Numbered from the stretch's first letter, positions 33,808 to 42,584 are shown. The stretch: 64,000 nucleotides of DNA from Dokdonella_A sp966248875 (GCA_966248875.1 CBINBI010000001.1:1-64000); one strand, 5' to 3'. The notes: generated by a model from the sequence alone, not told the origin. Numbers and translations are program-made.

Positions 33808-35400
33808 ATGGCTGCGGACGTGCGCGATGTCGTGATTCTCGGCGGCGGCCTCGCCGGCCTGACGCTCGCGCTGCAGCTCCGCGCGCGCTTCGGCGATCTC
33901 GACATCGTCGTCGTGGAGCGGCGCCGGCACCCGGTGCCCGCCGCCGCGCACAAGGTCGGCGAATCGACCGTCGAGATCGGCGCGCACTATTTCTCGACGG
34001 TGCTGGGCCTCAAGGCGCATCTCGATGCGGTGCACATCCGCAAGTTCGGTTTTCGCTTCTTCTTCAGCGAAGGACGCAGCGATCTTCAGAACGTGACCGA
34101 GCTCGGCGTGCGCCGCGTGATGCCGACGCCGACCTGGCAGATCGACCGCGGCCTCTTCGAGAACTTCCTGGGCGAGGAAGCGCGCCGCCACGGCATCGAC
34201 TTCCGCGACGGGGCGGCGGTGCGCGGCTTCGATCTCGCCGGTGACGGCGCACGGCACGCCGTCCGCGTCGAGCGCGACGGTGCGATCGAAACGCTCGAGG
34301 CGCGCTGGCTGATCGACGCTTCCGGCAGGGCCGGGCTCGTCAAGCGCAAGCTCGGCCTCGCCGAACCGAACGGGCATGAGGCGAACGCGGTCTGGTTCCG
34401 CCTGGACGACCGGCTCGACCTCGACGCCTGGTGCGCGGACGACGAATGGCAGTCGCGCTGTACGCCACGCGAGCGCTGGCGCTCGACCAATCACTTCTGC
34501 GGGCCGGGTTATTGGGCCTGGCTGATCCCGCTCGGCTCCGGCGCGCATTCGGTCGGGATCGTCTGCGACGCGAAGCTGCACCCCATCGAGACGATGAACA
34601 CCTTCGAGCGCTCGCTCGCCTGGTTTGACGCGCACCAGCCCGCAATGGCGCGCGAGTGCCGCGCGCGGCGCGGCAATCTGATGGATTTCCTCTTCCTGCG
34701 CGGATTCTCGTACGGCTGCCGGCGCGTGTTCTCCGGCGACCGCTGGGCTCTGACGGGCGAAGCCGGCGTGTTCCTCGATCCGTTCTACTCGCCGGGCAGC
34801 GATTTCATCGCCATCGCGAACACCTACATCACCGAGCTGATCGCGCTCGACCGCGCGGGCCAGCCGCTCGGTCCGTATGCACGGCTGTACGAGCAGCTCT
34901 ATTTCTCGTTCTACGAGAACACGCTGACGCTCTACCGCGACCAGTATCCGATGTTCGGCGACGCCGAGGTCATGCCGATCAAGGTGATCTGGGACTACAC
35001 ATATTACTGGGGCGTGCTCTGCCAGCTCGTGTTCCAGAATCGCCTGACCGACATCGCGCTGCTCGGCGAGCTGCGCGCGGAGCTCGAGCGGGCGCAGCAG
35101 CTCAACCGCCGGCTTCAGGCGTTCTTCCGCAGCTGGCACGCGCACAGCCGCAAGCGCAATGGCCGCATCATGCTCGACCAGCGCGAGCTGGACTGGTTCG
35201 TCACGATGAACCGCGGACTGCACGACGTGCTGACGCCGAGCGGCGTCGCGGCTCGCCTGCGTGCGAACATCGCGACCATGCACGCACTGGCGGCCGCGAT
35301 CGGCCGCCGCGCGAGCCTCGCCTGTCCCGGGCTCGATGCGCGCGACGCGGGCGGCGATGCGTCTTCGCCCGCGCCTGTGCTGTTCGATCTCGCCGCCTGA
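33808..35400 (+). CDS. FAD-dependent halogenase-like oxidoreductase (tryptophan halogenase family)
   Basis: The ATG at 33808 (GGGGAGCGG upstream) gives 530 residues. The FAD motif GGGLAGLTLA is at 12-21 and KVGEST at 49-54. The flavin-halogenase motif WxWxIP is present as YWAWLIP (235-241). HIRKFGFRFFF places a lysine at residue 79, matching the catalytic Lys79 of PrnA and RebH in position and local context (YKLGIRF in RebH). The DPFYSPGSDFIAIANTY segment is typical of family members in xanthomonadin/aryl polyene clusters. It could halogenate the aryl head group; such enzymes often have unproved substrates. Confidence 0.8.
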   Translation: MAADVRDVVILGGGLAGLTLALQLRARFGDLDIVVVERRRHPVPAAAHKVGESTVEIGAHYFSTVLGLKAHLDAVHIRKFGFRFFFSEGRSDLQNVTELGVRRVMPTPTWQIDRGLFENFLGEEARRHGIDFRDGAAVRGFDLAGDGARHAVRVERDGAIETLEARWLIDASGRAGLVKRKLGLAEPNGHEANAVWFRLDDRLDLDAWCADDEWQSRCTPRERWRSTNHFCGPGYWAWLIPLGSGAHSVGIVCDAKLHPIETMNTFERSLAWFDAHQPAMARECRARRGNLMDFLFLRGFSYGCRRVFSGDRWALTGEAGVFLDPFYSPGSDFIAIANTYITELIALDRAGQPLGPYARLYEQLYFSFYENTLTLYRDQYPMFGDAEVMPIKVIWDYTYYWGVLCQLVFQNRLTDIALLGELRAELERAQQLNRRLQAFFRSWHAHSRKRNGRIMLDQRELDWFVTMNRGLHDVLTPSGVAARLRANIATMHALAAAIGRRASLACPGLDARDAGGDASSPAPVLFDLAA

Positions 35401-35598
35401 GCGCGGCCGCCTCACTGCCGAAGCATGTTCCTGAATCTTTTCCGACCGCGGCCCGCACGCTGCGTGCCGTTCTCGGCGCGCGTTAAGGTCGCGCTGCCTA
35501 TGTTCGTCCGCGATGGCGAGCCACGACGTTCGCCCCGTGCATCTCAACGCGCGATGCGCCGAGCGCAGTCCGCGCACGAGCCACAAGGGAGCTCAGCG

Positions 35599-36171
35599 AT
35601 GAACACGCATGCGACGAACACCCGACTTCTTTCCTTCGCCTTCGCGGCCGTGCTGGCGGCGTTCGCCGCGCCGACCGTCGCGCAGCTGCCCGAATCCGTC
35701 GAAGTGCCCCCAGGCCATCTGCCGCAAGCCGATGTCGATTTCATCCTCGAAGCGAACACCTCGAACATCACGCAGATCGCGATGGGCCACGCGGCCGAAT
35801 CGAAGGCGGCGAATCCCGGCATCCATTCGCTGGCGGACCGCATCGTGTCGAGTCACGTGAAGGCCGACCAGGCCCTGCAGCTCCTGGCGGGGCAGAAGCA
35901 CGTGGACCTGCCGCGCAGCACGGATGCCGACGACCGGGCCGAGCTCGCGGACCTGCACGCACGCCGTCGCGGCGGCGACTTCGACGCGCAGTACGTGCAG
36001 AACGTCATCGACGATCACGACCGCATGATCGCGATGTACGAGGCCGCGCGGTCGGAAAGCGTCGATCCCGACATCCGCCGTTATGCCGACACGATGCTGC
36101 CGGCGCTGTACGAGAATCGCGATCAGGCGGTCGCGCTGGTCAACAAGCAGACGGGCAACGCGTCACGCTGA
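35599..36171 (+). CDS. Exported DUF4142 protein
   Basis: A 190-residue protein with a signal peptide (MNTHATNTRLLSFAFAAVLAAFAAPTVAQ) and an all-alpha, ferritin-like DUF4142 domain. Its helices carry FILEANTSNITQIAMGHAAESKAANPGIHSLADRIVSSHVKADQAL and QYVQNVIDDHDRMIAMYEAARSES. A good ribosome binding site (AAGGGAGCTC) precedes the ATG. Periplasmic; function unknown. It stands alone about 200 bp after the halogenase gene. Confidence 0.87.
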   Translation: MNTHATNTRLLSFAFAAVLAAFAAPTVAQLPESVEVPPGHLPQADVDFILEANTSNITQIAMGHAAESKAANPGIHSLADRIVSSHVKADQALQLLAGQKHVDLPRSTDADDRAELADLHARRRGGDFDAQYVQNVIDDHDRMIAMYEAARSESVDPDIRRYADTMLPALYENRDQAVALVNKQTGNASR

Positions 36172-36197
36172 GCGTCGCTACGCGACGAATGGAGGCG

Positions 36198-36926
36198 TCA
36201 CGCCATGCCGCCGTTCACGCCGATGACCTGGCCGTTGACGTAGCCCGCGCGGTCCGAGCAGAGAAACGCAACGACTGCGGCGACTTCCTCCGGCGTGCCC
36301 GCGCGCGCGGCGGGAACGATGGCTTTTATCTGCGAGTCGTCGAACGCAGCTTCCGCGAGGCGCCCCGCGATGACGCCGGGTGCGACGACGTTCGCGGTGA
36401 CGCCGCGCGAAGCCATCTCGCGCGCGAGCGATTTCGTCGCGCCGTGCAGCGCCGATTTCGCGGCCGCGTAGTTCGCCTGTCCGCGATTGCCGAGCACGGC
36501 CGCGACCGACGACACGGCGACGATGCGGCCCCAGCGGGCACGCGCCATCGGCAGCAGCAGCGGCTGCGTGACGTGGAAGAATCCGTTGAGCGACACGTCG
36601 ATGACGCGTCGCCACTGCTCCTCGCGCATGCCGGCGAGCGGCGCATCGTCGTGGATGCCTGCGTTGTGCACGAGCGCGTGGATCGGCCCGTCGGCGAGCA
36701 GCGGTTCGAGCGCATGCCGCGTCGCGTCGCCGTCGACCAGGTCGAATGTCACTGCATCGGCACTGCCGCCGGCAGCAGCGATCGCTGCAACGATCGCCTG
36801 AGCGCGGTCGCGCGAGGCGTGCGCGTGCACGAGCACGTGCCAGCCGTCGGCTGCGAGTGCTCGCGCGATCGCGCCGCCGATGTCGCCGCTGCCGCCGGTG
36901 ACGAGCGCGCGACGTGTCGCGCTCAC
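36198..36926 (-). CDS. 3-oxoacyl-ACP reductase (FabG-like SDR), aryl-polyene type
   Basis: A 242-residue SDR from the GTG at 36926. It has TGGSGDIGGAIARAL (cofactor loop), HNAGIHDDAPLAGM, the catalytic Ser in VAVSSVAAVLGNRGQANYAAAKSAL with Tyr-X3-Lys, and GYVNGQVIGVNGGM at the C-terminus. ALVTGGSGDIG and IHDDAPLAGM are typical of the ketoreductases in aryl polyene clusters (ApeQ-like). It is translated from a GTG that overlaps the stop of the upstream TPR-sulfotransferase gene. Confidence 0.83.
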   Translation of the reverse strand: MSATRRALVTGGSGDIGGAIARALAADGWHVLVHAHASRDRAQAIVAAIAAAGGSADAVTFDLVDGDATRHALEPLLADGPIHALVHNAGIHDDAPLAGMREEQWRRVIDVSLNGFFHVTQPLLLPMARARWGRIVAVSSVAAVLGNRGQANYAAAKSALHGATKSLAREMASRGVTANVVAPGVIAGRLAEAAFDDSQIKAIVPAARAGTPEEVAAVVAFLCSDRAGYVNGQVIGVNGGMA

Positions 36927-38560
36927 TGCACGGCCTTCAGCGCATCGCGCAGCGGCGCGAGCAGGTCACCGTAGCGCGGCCCGCGCGCCGTGTCGCGGCG
37001 CAGCGGCTGGCGCACCTGGCCCGAGCTTACCGTGCGCACGCCGCGCCTCGCTTCGTGGAAACGCAGGCAGGTTTCGTCGAACGAAAGGCCGCAGAACTCG
37101 AGCAGTGCGCGGACTTCCCTTTCCGGATTTTCGAGCAGCGCCTCGTAACTTTGCGCGCGCACGCTGTCGGGATAGCGCTCGGCCCAGAATCGGCAGAGGC
37201 GGTCGCAGTCGCGCCAGTATGCGGCGAGCTCCGCGAAATCGTAGGCGTAGCGCACCAGCCCCGGCGCGAACAGCTGCTTGTAGCAGGACCAGCAGGTCTC
37301 CAGCGGATCGCGCCGGACGTCGATGAACTTCGCGTTGGGCAGCATCGCGCGTGCGGCGCCGATCAGCGTCCAGTTGTTCGGCAGCTTGTCGGTGAATCGC
37401 GGCCGCTCCGCGCGCCAGCGCGCCGTGCGCGCAAGATATTCGCGGCCCAGACGTTCCCAGTCCGCCGATGTCGCCTGGGCCGCCCAACGCGGCACCGGAA
37501 GACCGCGCTTTTTCGATTCCTGCGTGAGCACGGCCGGAAGATCGGGCAGCTCGCTCGCGCCCTCGACCTCCGGATGCGCGGCCAGGATCTGCTCGATCAG
37601 CGTCGTGCCCGAGCGCGGCATGCCGAGCACGAATATGACTTCGCCGCCAAGCGCAGCCGGCGACGACGCGACCGGACCCGAGAAGACGCGCATCGTCTCG
37701 TCGATCTCGCGACTGAACGCGGCGGCGTCCCATTGGAAGTCACGGCGCACGATCGTATTGGCGCGCTTGAACGCCGCGAATGCGTCGGCGAAACGGCCGG
37801 CGTCCTCGCAGGCCTTGCCGTAGGCGAAATTGAGCGCGGCGCGTGCGTTGTCGTTTTGCTTCGGATCGAGCGCGAGCCGTTCCAGCTTTGCGATTTCGTT
37901 CGCGTCGAGCCTGATCGTCTTCAGATCGACGAGACTGAACCACGCCTGGTACGCGCGGTCGCCGCCGAGCGCGATCAGCGCGCGGTATTCGGCCGCCGTG
38001 CCCTCGATGTCGCCGAGCGCGTGCAGATTGCGTGCGACCAAGAGGCGCCCGAGCTGATGGCCGGGATCGAGCGCGACGACGCGGCGTCCCGCGGCGAGTG
38101 CCTCTTCGTGACGCGCCTGCTTGTCGAACAGGATACCGAGCCGAAGCCAGGCGGCAGGATCATCGGGGGCGAGCTCGGTGGCCCGCCGCAACAGTGCGAG
38201 CGCGCCCTCGATGTCGCCGAGGTCGCCTTTGAGCTCGCCGAGCTGGCTCACCAGCGTCGCATCGTCGGGATGCGCGGCCAGCGCACGACGATAAGTATCC
38301 TCGGCCTCCGCATGACGACCGCGCCGGTGCTGGATCAGGCCGTGCAGGCGCTGCGTTTCCGGATGCGCGGCGGCGAGCACCAGAGCGCCGGTGAGCGCGC
38401 GCTCGGCGCCGTCGTAATCGCGGCGATCGACGAGCCGCGCGGCTTCGGCGAGCATCGCCGCGGTGCGCGGCGGGAGATCTCGCAGGCGCGCGGAAGGCGT
38501 CGGCTTGCGCTGGGGCTGGACGCTCGTGTTTGCCATGCGGTCGGCGCGGCCGCTCTGCAT
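36923..38560 (-). CDS. TPR-repeat sulfotransferase
   Basis: A 545-residue cytoplasmic protein. Residues about 30-280 are tetratricopeptide repeats (for example QTQRLHGLIQHRRGRHAEAEDTYRRAL-like units and DDPAAWLRLGILFDKQARHEEALAAGRRVVALDPG). Residues about 300-530 are a PAPS-dependent sulfotransferase domain, with the 5'-phosphosulfate loop GMPRSGTTLIEQILAAHPEVEGASEL and the 3'-phosphate region FIDVRRDPLETCWSCYKQLF. An internal ATG at 38536 is an alternative start. The acceptor is unknown. It is translationally coupled to the FabG-like gene. Confidence 0.87.
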   Translation of the reverse strand: MQSGRADRMANTSVQPQRKPTPSARLRDLPPRTAAMLAEAARLVDRRDYDGAERALTGALVLAAAHPETQRLHGLIQHRRGRHAEAEDTYRRALAAHPDDATLVSQLGELKGDLGDIEGALALLRRATELAPDDPAAWLRLGILFDKQARHEEALAAGRRVVALDPGHQLGRLLVARNLHALGDIEGTAAEYRALIALGGDRAYQAWFSLVDLKTIRLDANEIAKLERLALDPKQNDNARAALNFAYGKACEDAGRFADAFAAFKRANTIVRRDFQWDAAAFSREIDETMRVFSGPVASSPAALGGEVIFVLGMPRSGTTLIEQILAAHPEVEGASELPDLPAVLTQESKKRGLPVPRWAAQATSADWERLGREYLARTARWRAERPRFTDKLPNNWTLIGAARAMLPNAKFIDVRRDPLETCWSCYKQLFAPGLVRYAYDFAELAAYWRDCDRLCRFWAERYPDSVRAQSYEALLENPEREVRALLEFCGLSFDETCLRFHEARRGVRTVSSGQVRQPLRRDTARGPRYGDLLAPLRDALKAVQ

Positions 38561-38622
38561 CGAACGGCTGCGGAGGATTCCCTTGGAAAACGACGCGCTA
38601 GCTTAGCAAACGGCTCGTGCGC

Positions 38623-40026
38623 TCAATAATCGTAGGCGGACTCGCCATGCGAGTGGATGTCGAGGCCCTCGCGCTCCTGCTCCTCGTTGACACGAAGGCC
38701 GACGGCGGTATCGGCGATCTTGCAGGCTGCCGCAGCGACGATGGCGGACCAGGCAACCGTGATGCCGACCGCCTTCACCTGGCTCCAGAGCTGCGCCAGG
38801 ATGCCGGGATAGCCGCGCGTCATCGTCACCCAGTCCTGCACCGCGCCAGGCCCGCCGAGATCGGGCGAGTTGAAGACGCCGGTGAGGAGCGCACCCGTGA
38901 TGCCGCCGACCGCGTGCACGCCGAACACGTCGAGCGAATCATCGGCCGCGATGCGCCGCTTCAGCGCCGTCACGCCCCAGAGGCAGATCACTCCGGCAGC
39001 GACGCCGATCACGAACGCGCCTGCGATGCCGACGTTGCCTGCGGCCGGCGTGATCGCGACCAGGCCCGCGACCGCACCCGATGCCGCGCCGAGCATCGAA
39101 GGCTTGCCCTTGAGGATCCATTCGGCGAACGTCCAGGCGAGCACGGCGCAGGCCGTCGCGAGATAGGTGTTGAGGAACGCAAGCGCGGCCGAGGCATTCG
39201 CCTCCAGCGCCGAGCCCGCATTGAAGCCGAACCAGCCGAACCAGAGCAGCGACGCGCCGATCATCGTCATGGTGAGGCTGTGCGGGCGCATGACTTCCCT
39301 GCCCCAGCCGATGCGCTTGCCAAGCAGAAAGGCGCCGACCAGCCCGGCGACGCCCGCGTCGATGTGCACGACGGTGCCGCCGGCGAAGTCGAGCGCGCCC
39401 ATCTGCCAGATGTAGCCTGCGCTCGCATTCAGCGAGGCGACCTGCGACGCCTCGCTATACGCGTCCGGCCCCGGCCAGTACCAGACCATGTGCGCGACCG
39501 GCAGATAGCCGAGGCTGAACCAGATTGCGACGAAGATCAGCACCGCCGCGAAGCGGACGCGCTCGACCAGCGAGCCGAGGATCAGGCAGCAGGTGATCGC
39601 GGCGAACGTCGCCTGGAACGCGACGAAGACGATCTCGTACATGGGCGTCGCCTTCGAGAACGTCGGCGCGAGCGCCCACTCATCGCGGAACGTGTCGCCG
39701 AGCCCGGTGAGAAAGAGTCGGCTCGTGCCGCCGAAGAAGGCACTGCCCTGGGTGAACGCGAAACTGTAGCCATAGACGCACCACAGCACGGTGACCAGGG
39801 AGAACACGACGAACACCTGCATCAGCACCGACAGCATGTTCTTGCTGCGCACGAGGCCGCCGTAGAAGAGCGCCAGCGCCGGCACCGACATCAGCAGCAC
39901 GAGCGCCGTCGCGACGAGCATCCAGGCCGTGTCGGCCTTGTCCGGCTGCGGCGTCGCCGCGCACGCGAACGCCGGCAGCACGCAGGCCGCGGCAAGTGAA
40001 AGTCGGGCTGCGCGCTGCGGATTCAT
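38623..40026 (-). CDS. amtB: Ammonium transporter AmtB
   Basis: A 467-residue inner-membrane ammonium channel with a cleavable signal (MNPQRAARLSLAAACVLPAFACA) and 11 membrane spans. The pore twin histidines are in GGTVVHIDAGVAGLVGAF and DVFGVHAVGGITGALLTG, and WFGWFGFNAGSALEAN is the family signature. It lies 10 bp after glnK, the classical glnK-amtB pair, so uptake would be blocked by GlnK when nitrogen is in excess. Confidence 0.97.
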   Translation of the reverse strand: MNPQRAARLSLAAACVLPAFACAATPQPDKADTAWMLVATALVLLMSVPALALFYGGLVRSKNMLSVLMQVFVVFSLVTVLWCVYGYSFAFTQGSAFFGGTSRLFLTGLGDTFRDEWALAPTFSKATPMYEIVFVAFQATFAAITCCLILGSLVERVRFAAVLIFVAIWFSLGYLPVAHMVWYWPGPDAYSEASQVASLNASAGYIWQMGALDFAGGTVVHIDAGVAGLVGAFLLGKRIGWGREVMRPHSLTMTMIGASLLWFGWFGFNAGSALEANASAALAFLNTYLATACAVLAWTFAEWILKGKPSMLGAASGAVAGLVAITPAAGNVGIAGAFVIGVAAGVICLWGVTALKRRIAADDSLDVFGVHAVGGITGALLTGVFNSPDLGGPGAVQDWVTMTRGYPGILAQLWSQVKAVGITVAWSAIVAAAACKIADTAVGLRVNEEQEREGLDIHSHGESAYDY

Positions 40027-40036
40027 CCTGCGGGCC

Positions 40037-40375
40037 TCACAAGGCGTCTTCGCCGATCTCGCCGGTGCGGATGCGCACCGCGTGGTCGAGCGGCGTCACG
40101 AAAATCTTGCCGTCTCCGACCTTGTCGGTGCGCGCGGCTTCGAGAATGGCGTCGATGACGACGTCGACGCGTGCGTCGGGCACCGCGGTTTCGAGGCGGA
40201 TCTTCGGCACGAAATCGACGACGTACTCGGCGCCGCGATAGAGCTCGGTGTGGCCTTTCTGGCGGCCGTACCCCTTGACCTCGGTGACCGTGACGCCGGT
40301 GACGCCGGCTTCGGTGAGCGCGTCGCGCACGTCATCGAGCTTGAACGGGCGGATGATGACGGTGATGAGCTTCAT
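40037..40375 (-). CDS. glnK: Nitrogen regulatory protein P-II
   Basis: A 112-residue P-II signal protein from the ATG at 40375. It starts MKLITVIIRPFKLDDVRDAL. The uridylylation site Tyr51 lies in the T-loop RQKGHTELYRGAEYVVDFVPK, and the B-loop GDGKIFVTPLDHAVRIRTGEIGEDAL is intact. The gene starts 5 bp after the LysE-type gene stop and 10 bp before amtB. Binding 2-oxoglutarate and ATP/ADP, it should control AmtB and the NtrB/GlnE type enzymes. Confidence 0.97.
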   Translation of the reverse strand: MKLITVIIRPFKLDDVRDALTEAGVTGVTVTEVKGYGRQKGHTELYRGAEYVVDFVPKIRLETAVPDARVDVVIDAILEAARTDKVGDGKIFVTPLDHAVRIRTGEIGEDAL

Positions 40376-40380
40376 CTGGG

Positions 40381-41013
40381 CTACGCCGGATGCACGAACG
40401 CGAGGCCGGCGCCGGCGCCGACGAGGCACGTGCCGGCAGCGGCATCCGTCGCGCGCGCGAGGCGCGGGCGCGCGTCCACGAGCTCACCGCCTCGCGCAGC
40501 AAGCCAGCCGTATGACGCGAGCACGACGAATTCCGACGTGATGCTCGTGGCGGCGAGGATGCCGATCTGCGAAGCGACCGGTTGCGCCGCATCGACGAAC
40601 TGCGGCAGGAGTGCCGTGAAGAACAGGATCGCCTTTGGATTCGCGAGCTGCAGCAGCAGGCCCTGCCGCCACATGCGCGCCGCATCCGGCACCGGCGCCG
40701 CGATGCGCTGCGTCGCCTCCGCACCGCGGAGCGCATCGCGCCATGCGCTGATGCCGAGCCAGGTGAGATAGAGGACGCCGAGCCAGCGGATCGCGTTGAA
40801 AACCGGTGCGGCGACGGCAATGAGCGCGGCGAGGCCGATCCCGGACGCGGCGAACCAGATGGCGTTGCCGCTGAGGATGCCGAGGTTCGCTGCGATCGCC
40901 TTCCTTGCGCCGTGGCGCATGCCCTGGCCAACGACGTAGAGCACGGCCGGGCCCGGGACGAATGAGGCGACCGTTGCGGTTACAAAAAATGCGAGCCAGA
41001 GGGAGAAGTTCAT
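40381..41013 (-). CDS. LysE/RhtB-family exporter
   Basis: A 210-residue membrane protein with about six hydrophobic segments. It has the family start FVTATVASFVPGPAVLYVVGQGMRHGARKAIAANLGILSGN and the mid-protein LLLQLANPKAILFFTALLPQFV. It would export an amino acid or homoserine-lactone-like solute. It sits directly between glnA and glnK, 5 bp before glnK, so it is probably co-transcribed with the ammonium genes. The substrate is unknown. Confidence 0.88.
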   Translation of the reverse strand: MNFSLWLAFFVTATVASFVPGPAVLYVVGQGMRHGARKAIAANLGILSGNAIWFAASGIGLAALIAVAAPVFNAIRWLGVLYLTWLGISAWRDALRGAEATQRIAAPVPDAARMWRQGLLLQLANPKAILFFTALLPQFVDAAQPVASQIGILAATSITSEFVVLASYGWLAARGGELVDARPRLARATDAAAGTCLVGAGAGLAFVHPA

Positions 41014-41064
41014 CGCACTCGGGTCGGCATGACTCTTCTACAGCTTCGATGGCCTCACCGCGTA

Positions 41065-41114
41065 CCCTCTCCCGCGAGCGGGAGAGGGGAGTGATCGTCG
41101 CGCTTCGCGCGACG
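41065..41114. repeat. REP-like palindrome (copy 2) and hairpin after glnA
   Basis: Two hairpins lie between the glnA stop and the LysE-type gene. CGTCGCGC / GCGCGACG (41096-41114) comes first for the leftward glnA transcript. A perfect 11-bp-arm palindrome CCCTCTCCCGC / GCGGGAGAGGG (41065-41088) follows, nearly identical to that at 24511-24534. Neither has a T-run. They may stabilise the glnA mRNA 3' end or cause partial termination before lysE-glnK-amtB. Confidence 0.6.
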
Positions 41115-41120
41115 TTGTCT

Positions 41121-42530
41121 TCAGATGGCGTAATACATCTGGTACTCGAGCGGATGCGTCGCGGCGCGGAAGCGCGTGACTTCCTGCATCTTGAGATCGA
41201 TGTAACCGTCGATGAAGTCGTCGGAGAAGACGCCGCCGGCCTTGAGGAACGCGCGATCCTTGTCGAGCGCTTCCAGCGCCTGATCCAGCGAGTGGCAGAC
41301 GGTCGGGATGTTCTTCTCCTCCTCGGGCGGCAGGTCGTAGAGATCCTTGTCGCTCGGCGCACCCGGGTCGATCTTGTTCAGGATGCCGTCGAGACCGGCC
41401 ATCATCAGCGCAGTGAACGTCAGGTATCCCGAGTTCACCGGATCAGGGAAGCGCACTTCGATGCGGCGCGCCTTCGGCGAATGCACGAACGGGATGCGGC
41501 AGCTCGCCGAGCGGTTGCGCGCGGAATACGCGAGCATGACCGGCGCCTCGAAGCCCGGCACGAGGCGCTTGTAGCTGTTGGTAGTGGAATTCGCGAACGC
41601 GTTGATCGCACGTGCGTGCCTGAAGATGCCGCCGATGTAGTAGAGCGCCGTCTGGGAAAGGCCGCCGTAGAGATCGCCTGCAAAGAGGTTCTGGCCGTTC
41701 TTGGCGAGCGACTGGTGCACGTGCATGCCCGAGCCGTTGTCGCCGACGATCGGCTTCGGCATGAAGGTCGCGGTCTTGCCGTTCTGGTGCGCGACGTTCT
41801 TGATGACGTACTTCAGCGTGATCAATTCGTCGGCCTTGCGCACCAGCGTGTTGAACTTCGTGCCGATCTCGCACTGGCCCGCGGTCGCGACTTCGTGATG
41901 GTGCACCTCGACCGTGAGGCCGCACGCTTCCAGCACCTTGCACATCTCGCTGCGCAGGTCCTGGAACGAATCCACCGGCGGCACCGGGAAGTAGCCGCCC
42001 TTGATGCCGGGACGCTGGCCCGAATTGCCGCCCTCGAAGCTCTTGCCGGACGCCCACGCGCCCTCTTCCGAGCCGACCTCGTACACGACGCGATGCATAT
42101 CGTTCTGGAATCGCACCGAGTCGAAGATGAAGAACTCGGGCTCCGGGCCGAAGAACGCCGTGTCGGCGGTGCCGGTGGACTTGAGATACGCTTCGGCACG
42201 CTTGGCGACCGAGCGCGGATCGCGCGCGTAGGCCTGCATCGTCGACGGCTCGAGGACGTCGCACTGGAGCAGCAGCGTCTTGTGCGCCGCGAACGGATCG
42301 ATGATCGCCGTCTCGGGATCCGGCATCAGCACCATGTCCGATTCGTTGATGCCCTTCCAGCCCGCGATCGACGAGCCGTCGAACATCTTGCCGTCCTCGA
42401 AAAGCGATTCGTCGATGGAATGGGCCGGGAAGCTGACGTGGTGCTGCTTGCCGAGCATGTCGGCGAAGCGAAGGTCGACGAACTCGACCTCCTGATCCTT
42501 CATCAGCTTGAGGACGTTTGACGTGGCCAT
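41121..42530 (-). CDS. glnA: Glutamine synthetase type I
   Basis: ATP-dependent assimilation of ammonium into glutamine. The 469-residue protein is of the GlnA type I-beta class. It has the N-terminal beta-grasp part, VEFVDLRFADMLGKQHHVSFP, FDGSSIAGWKGINESDM, the metal-site NGSGMHVHQSL and KRLVPGFEAPVMLAYSARNRSASCRIP. The adenylylation tyrosine is in DKDLYDLPPEEEKNIP. AAGGA lies about 6 bp before the ATG. Transcription from the sigma-54 promoter at 42569-42584 with an NtrC-like box further upstream is read directly from sequence. Confidence 0.98.
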   Translation of the reverse strand: MATSNVLKLMKDQEVEFVDLRFADMLGKQHHVSFPAHSIDESLFEDGKMFDGSSIAGWKGINESDMVLMPDPETAIIDPFAAHKTLLLQCDVLEPSTMQAYARDPRSVAKRAEAYLKSTGTADTAFFGPEPEFFIFDSVRFQNDMHRVVYEVGSEEGAWASGKSFEGGNSGQRPGIKGGYFPVPPVDSFQDLRSEMCKVLEACGLTVEVHHHEVATAGQCEIGTKFNTLVRKADELITLKYVIKNVAHQNGKTATFMPKPIVGDNGSGMHVHQSLAKNGQNLFAGDLYGGLSQTALYYIGGIFRHARAINAFANSTTNSYKRLVPGFEAPVMLAYSARNRSASCRIPFVHSPKARRIEVRFPDPVNSGYLTFTALMMAGLDGILNKIDPGAPSDKDLYDLPPEEEKNIPTVCHSLDQALEALDKDRAFLKAGGVFSDDFIDGYIDLKMQEVTRFRAATHPLEYQMYYAI

Positions 42531-42568
42531 CGCATATCCTTGGAGAAGGGTTGTGGTGCGGCAGGCTC

Positions 42569-42584
42569 AGCAACCGTCGTGCCA
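42569..42584 (-). promoter_or_regulatory. Sigma-54 (-24/-12) promoter of glnA
   Basis: TGGCACGACGGTTGCT on the minus strand matches the RpoN consensus TGGCAC-N5-TTGC(A/T) at all fixed positions. The predicted start is near 42559, about 29 bases before the glnA ATG. Confidence 0.88.
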
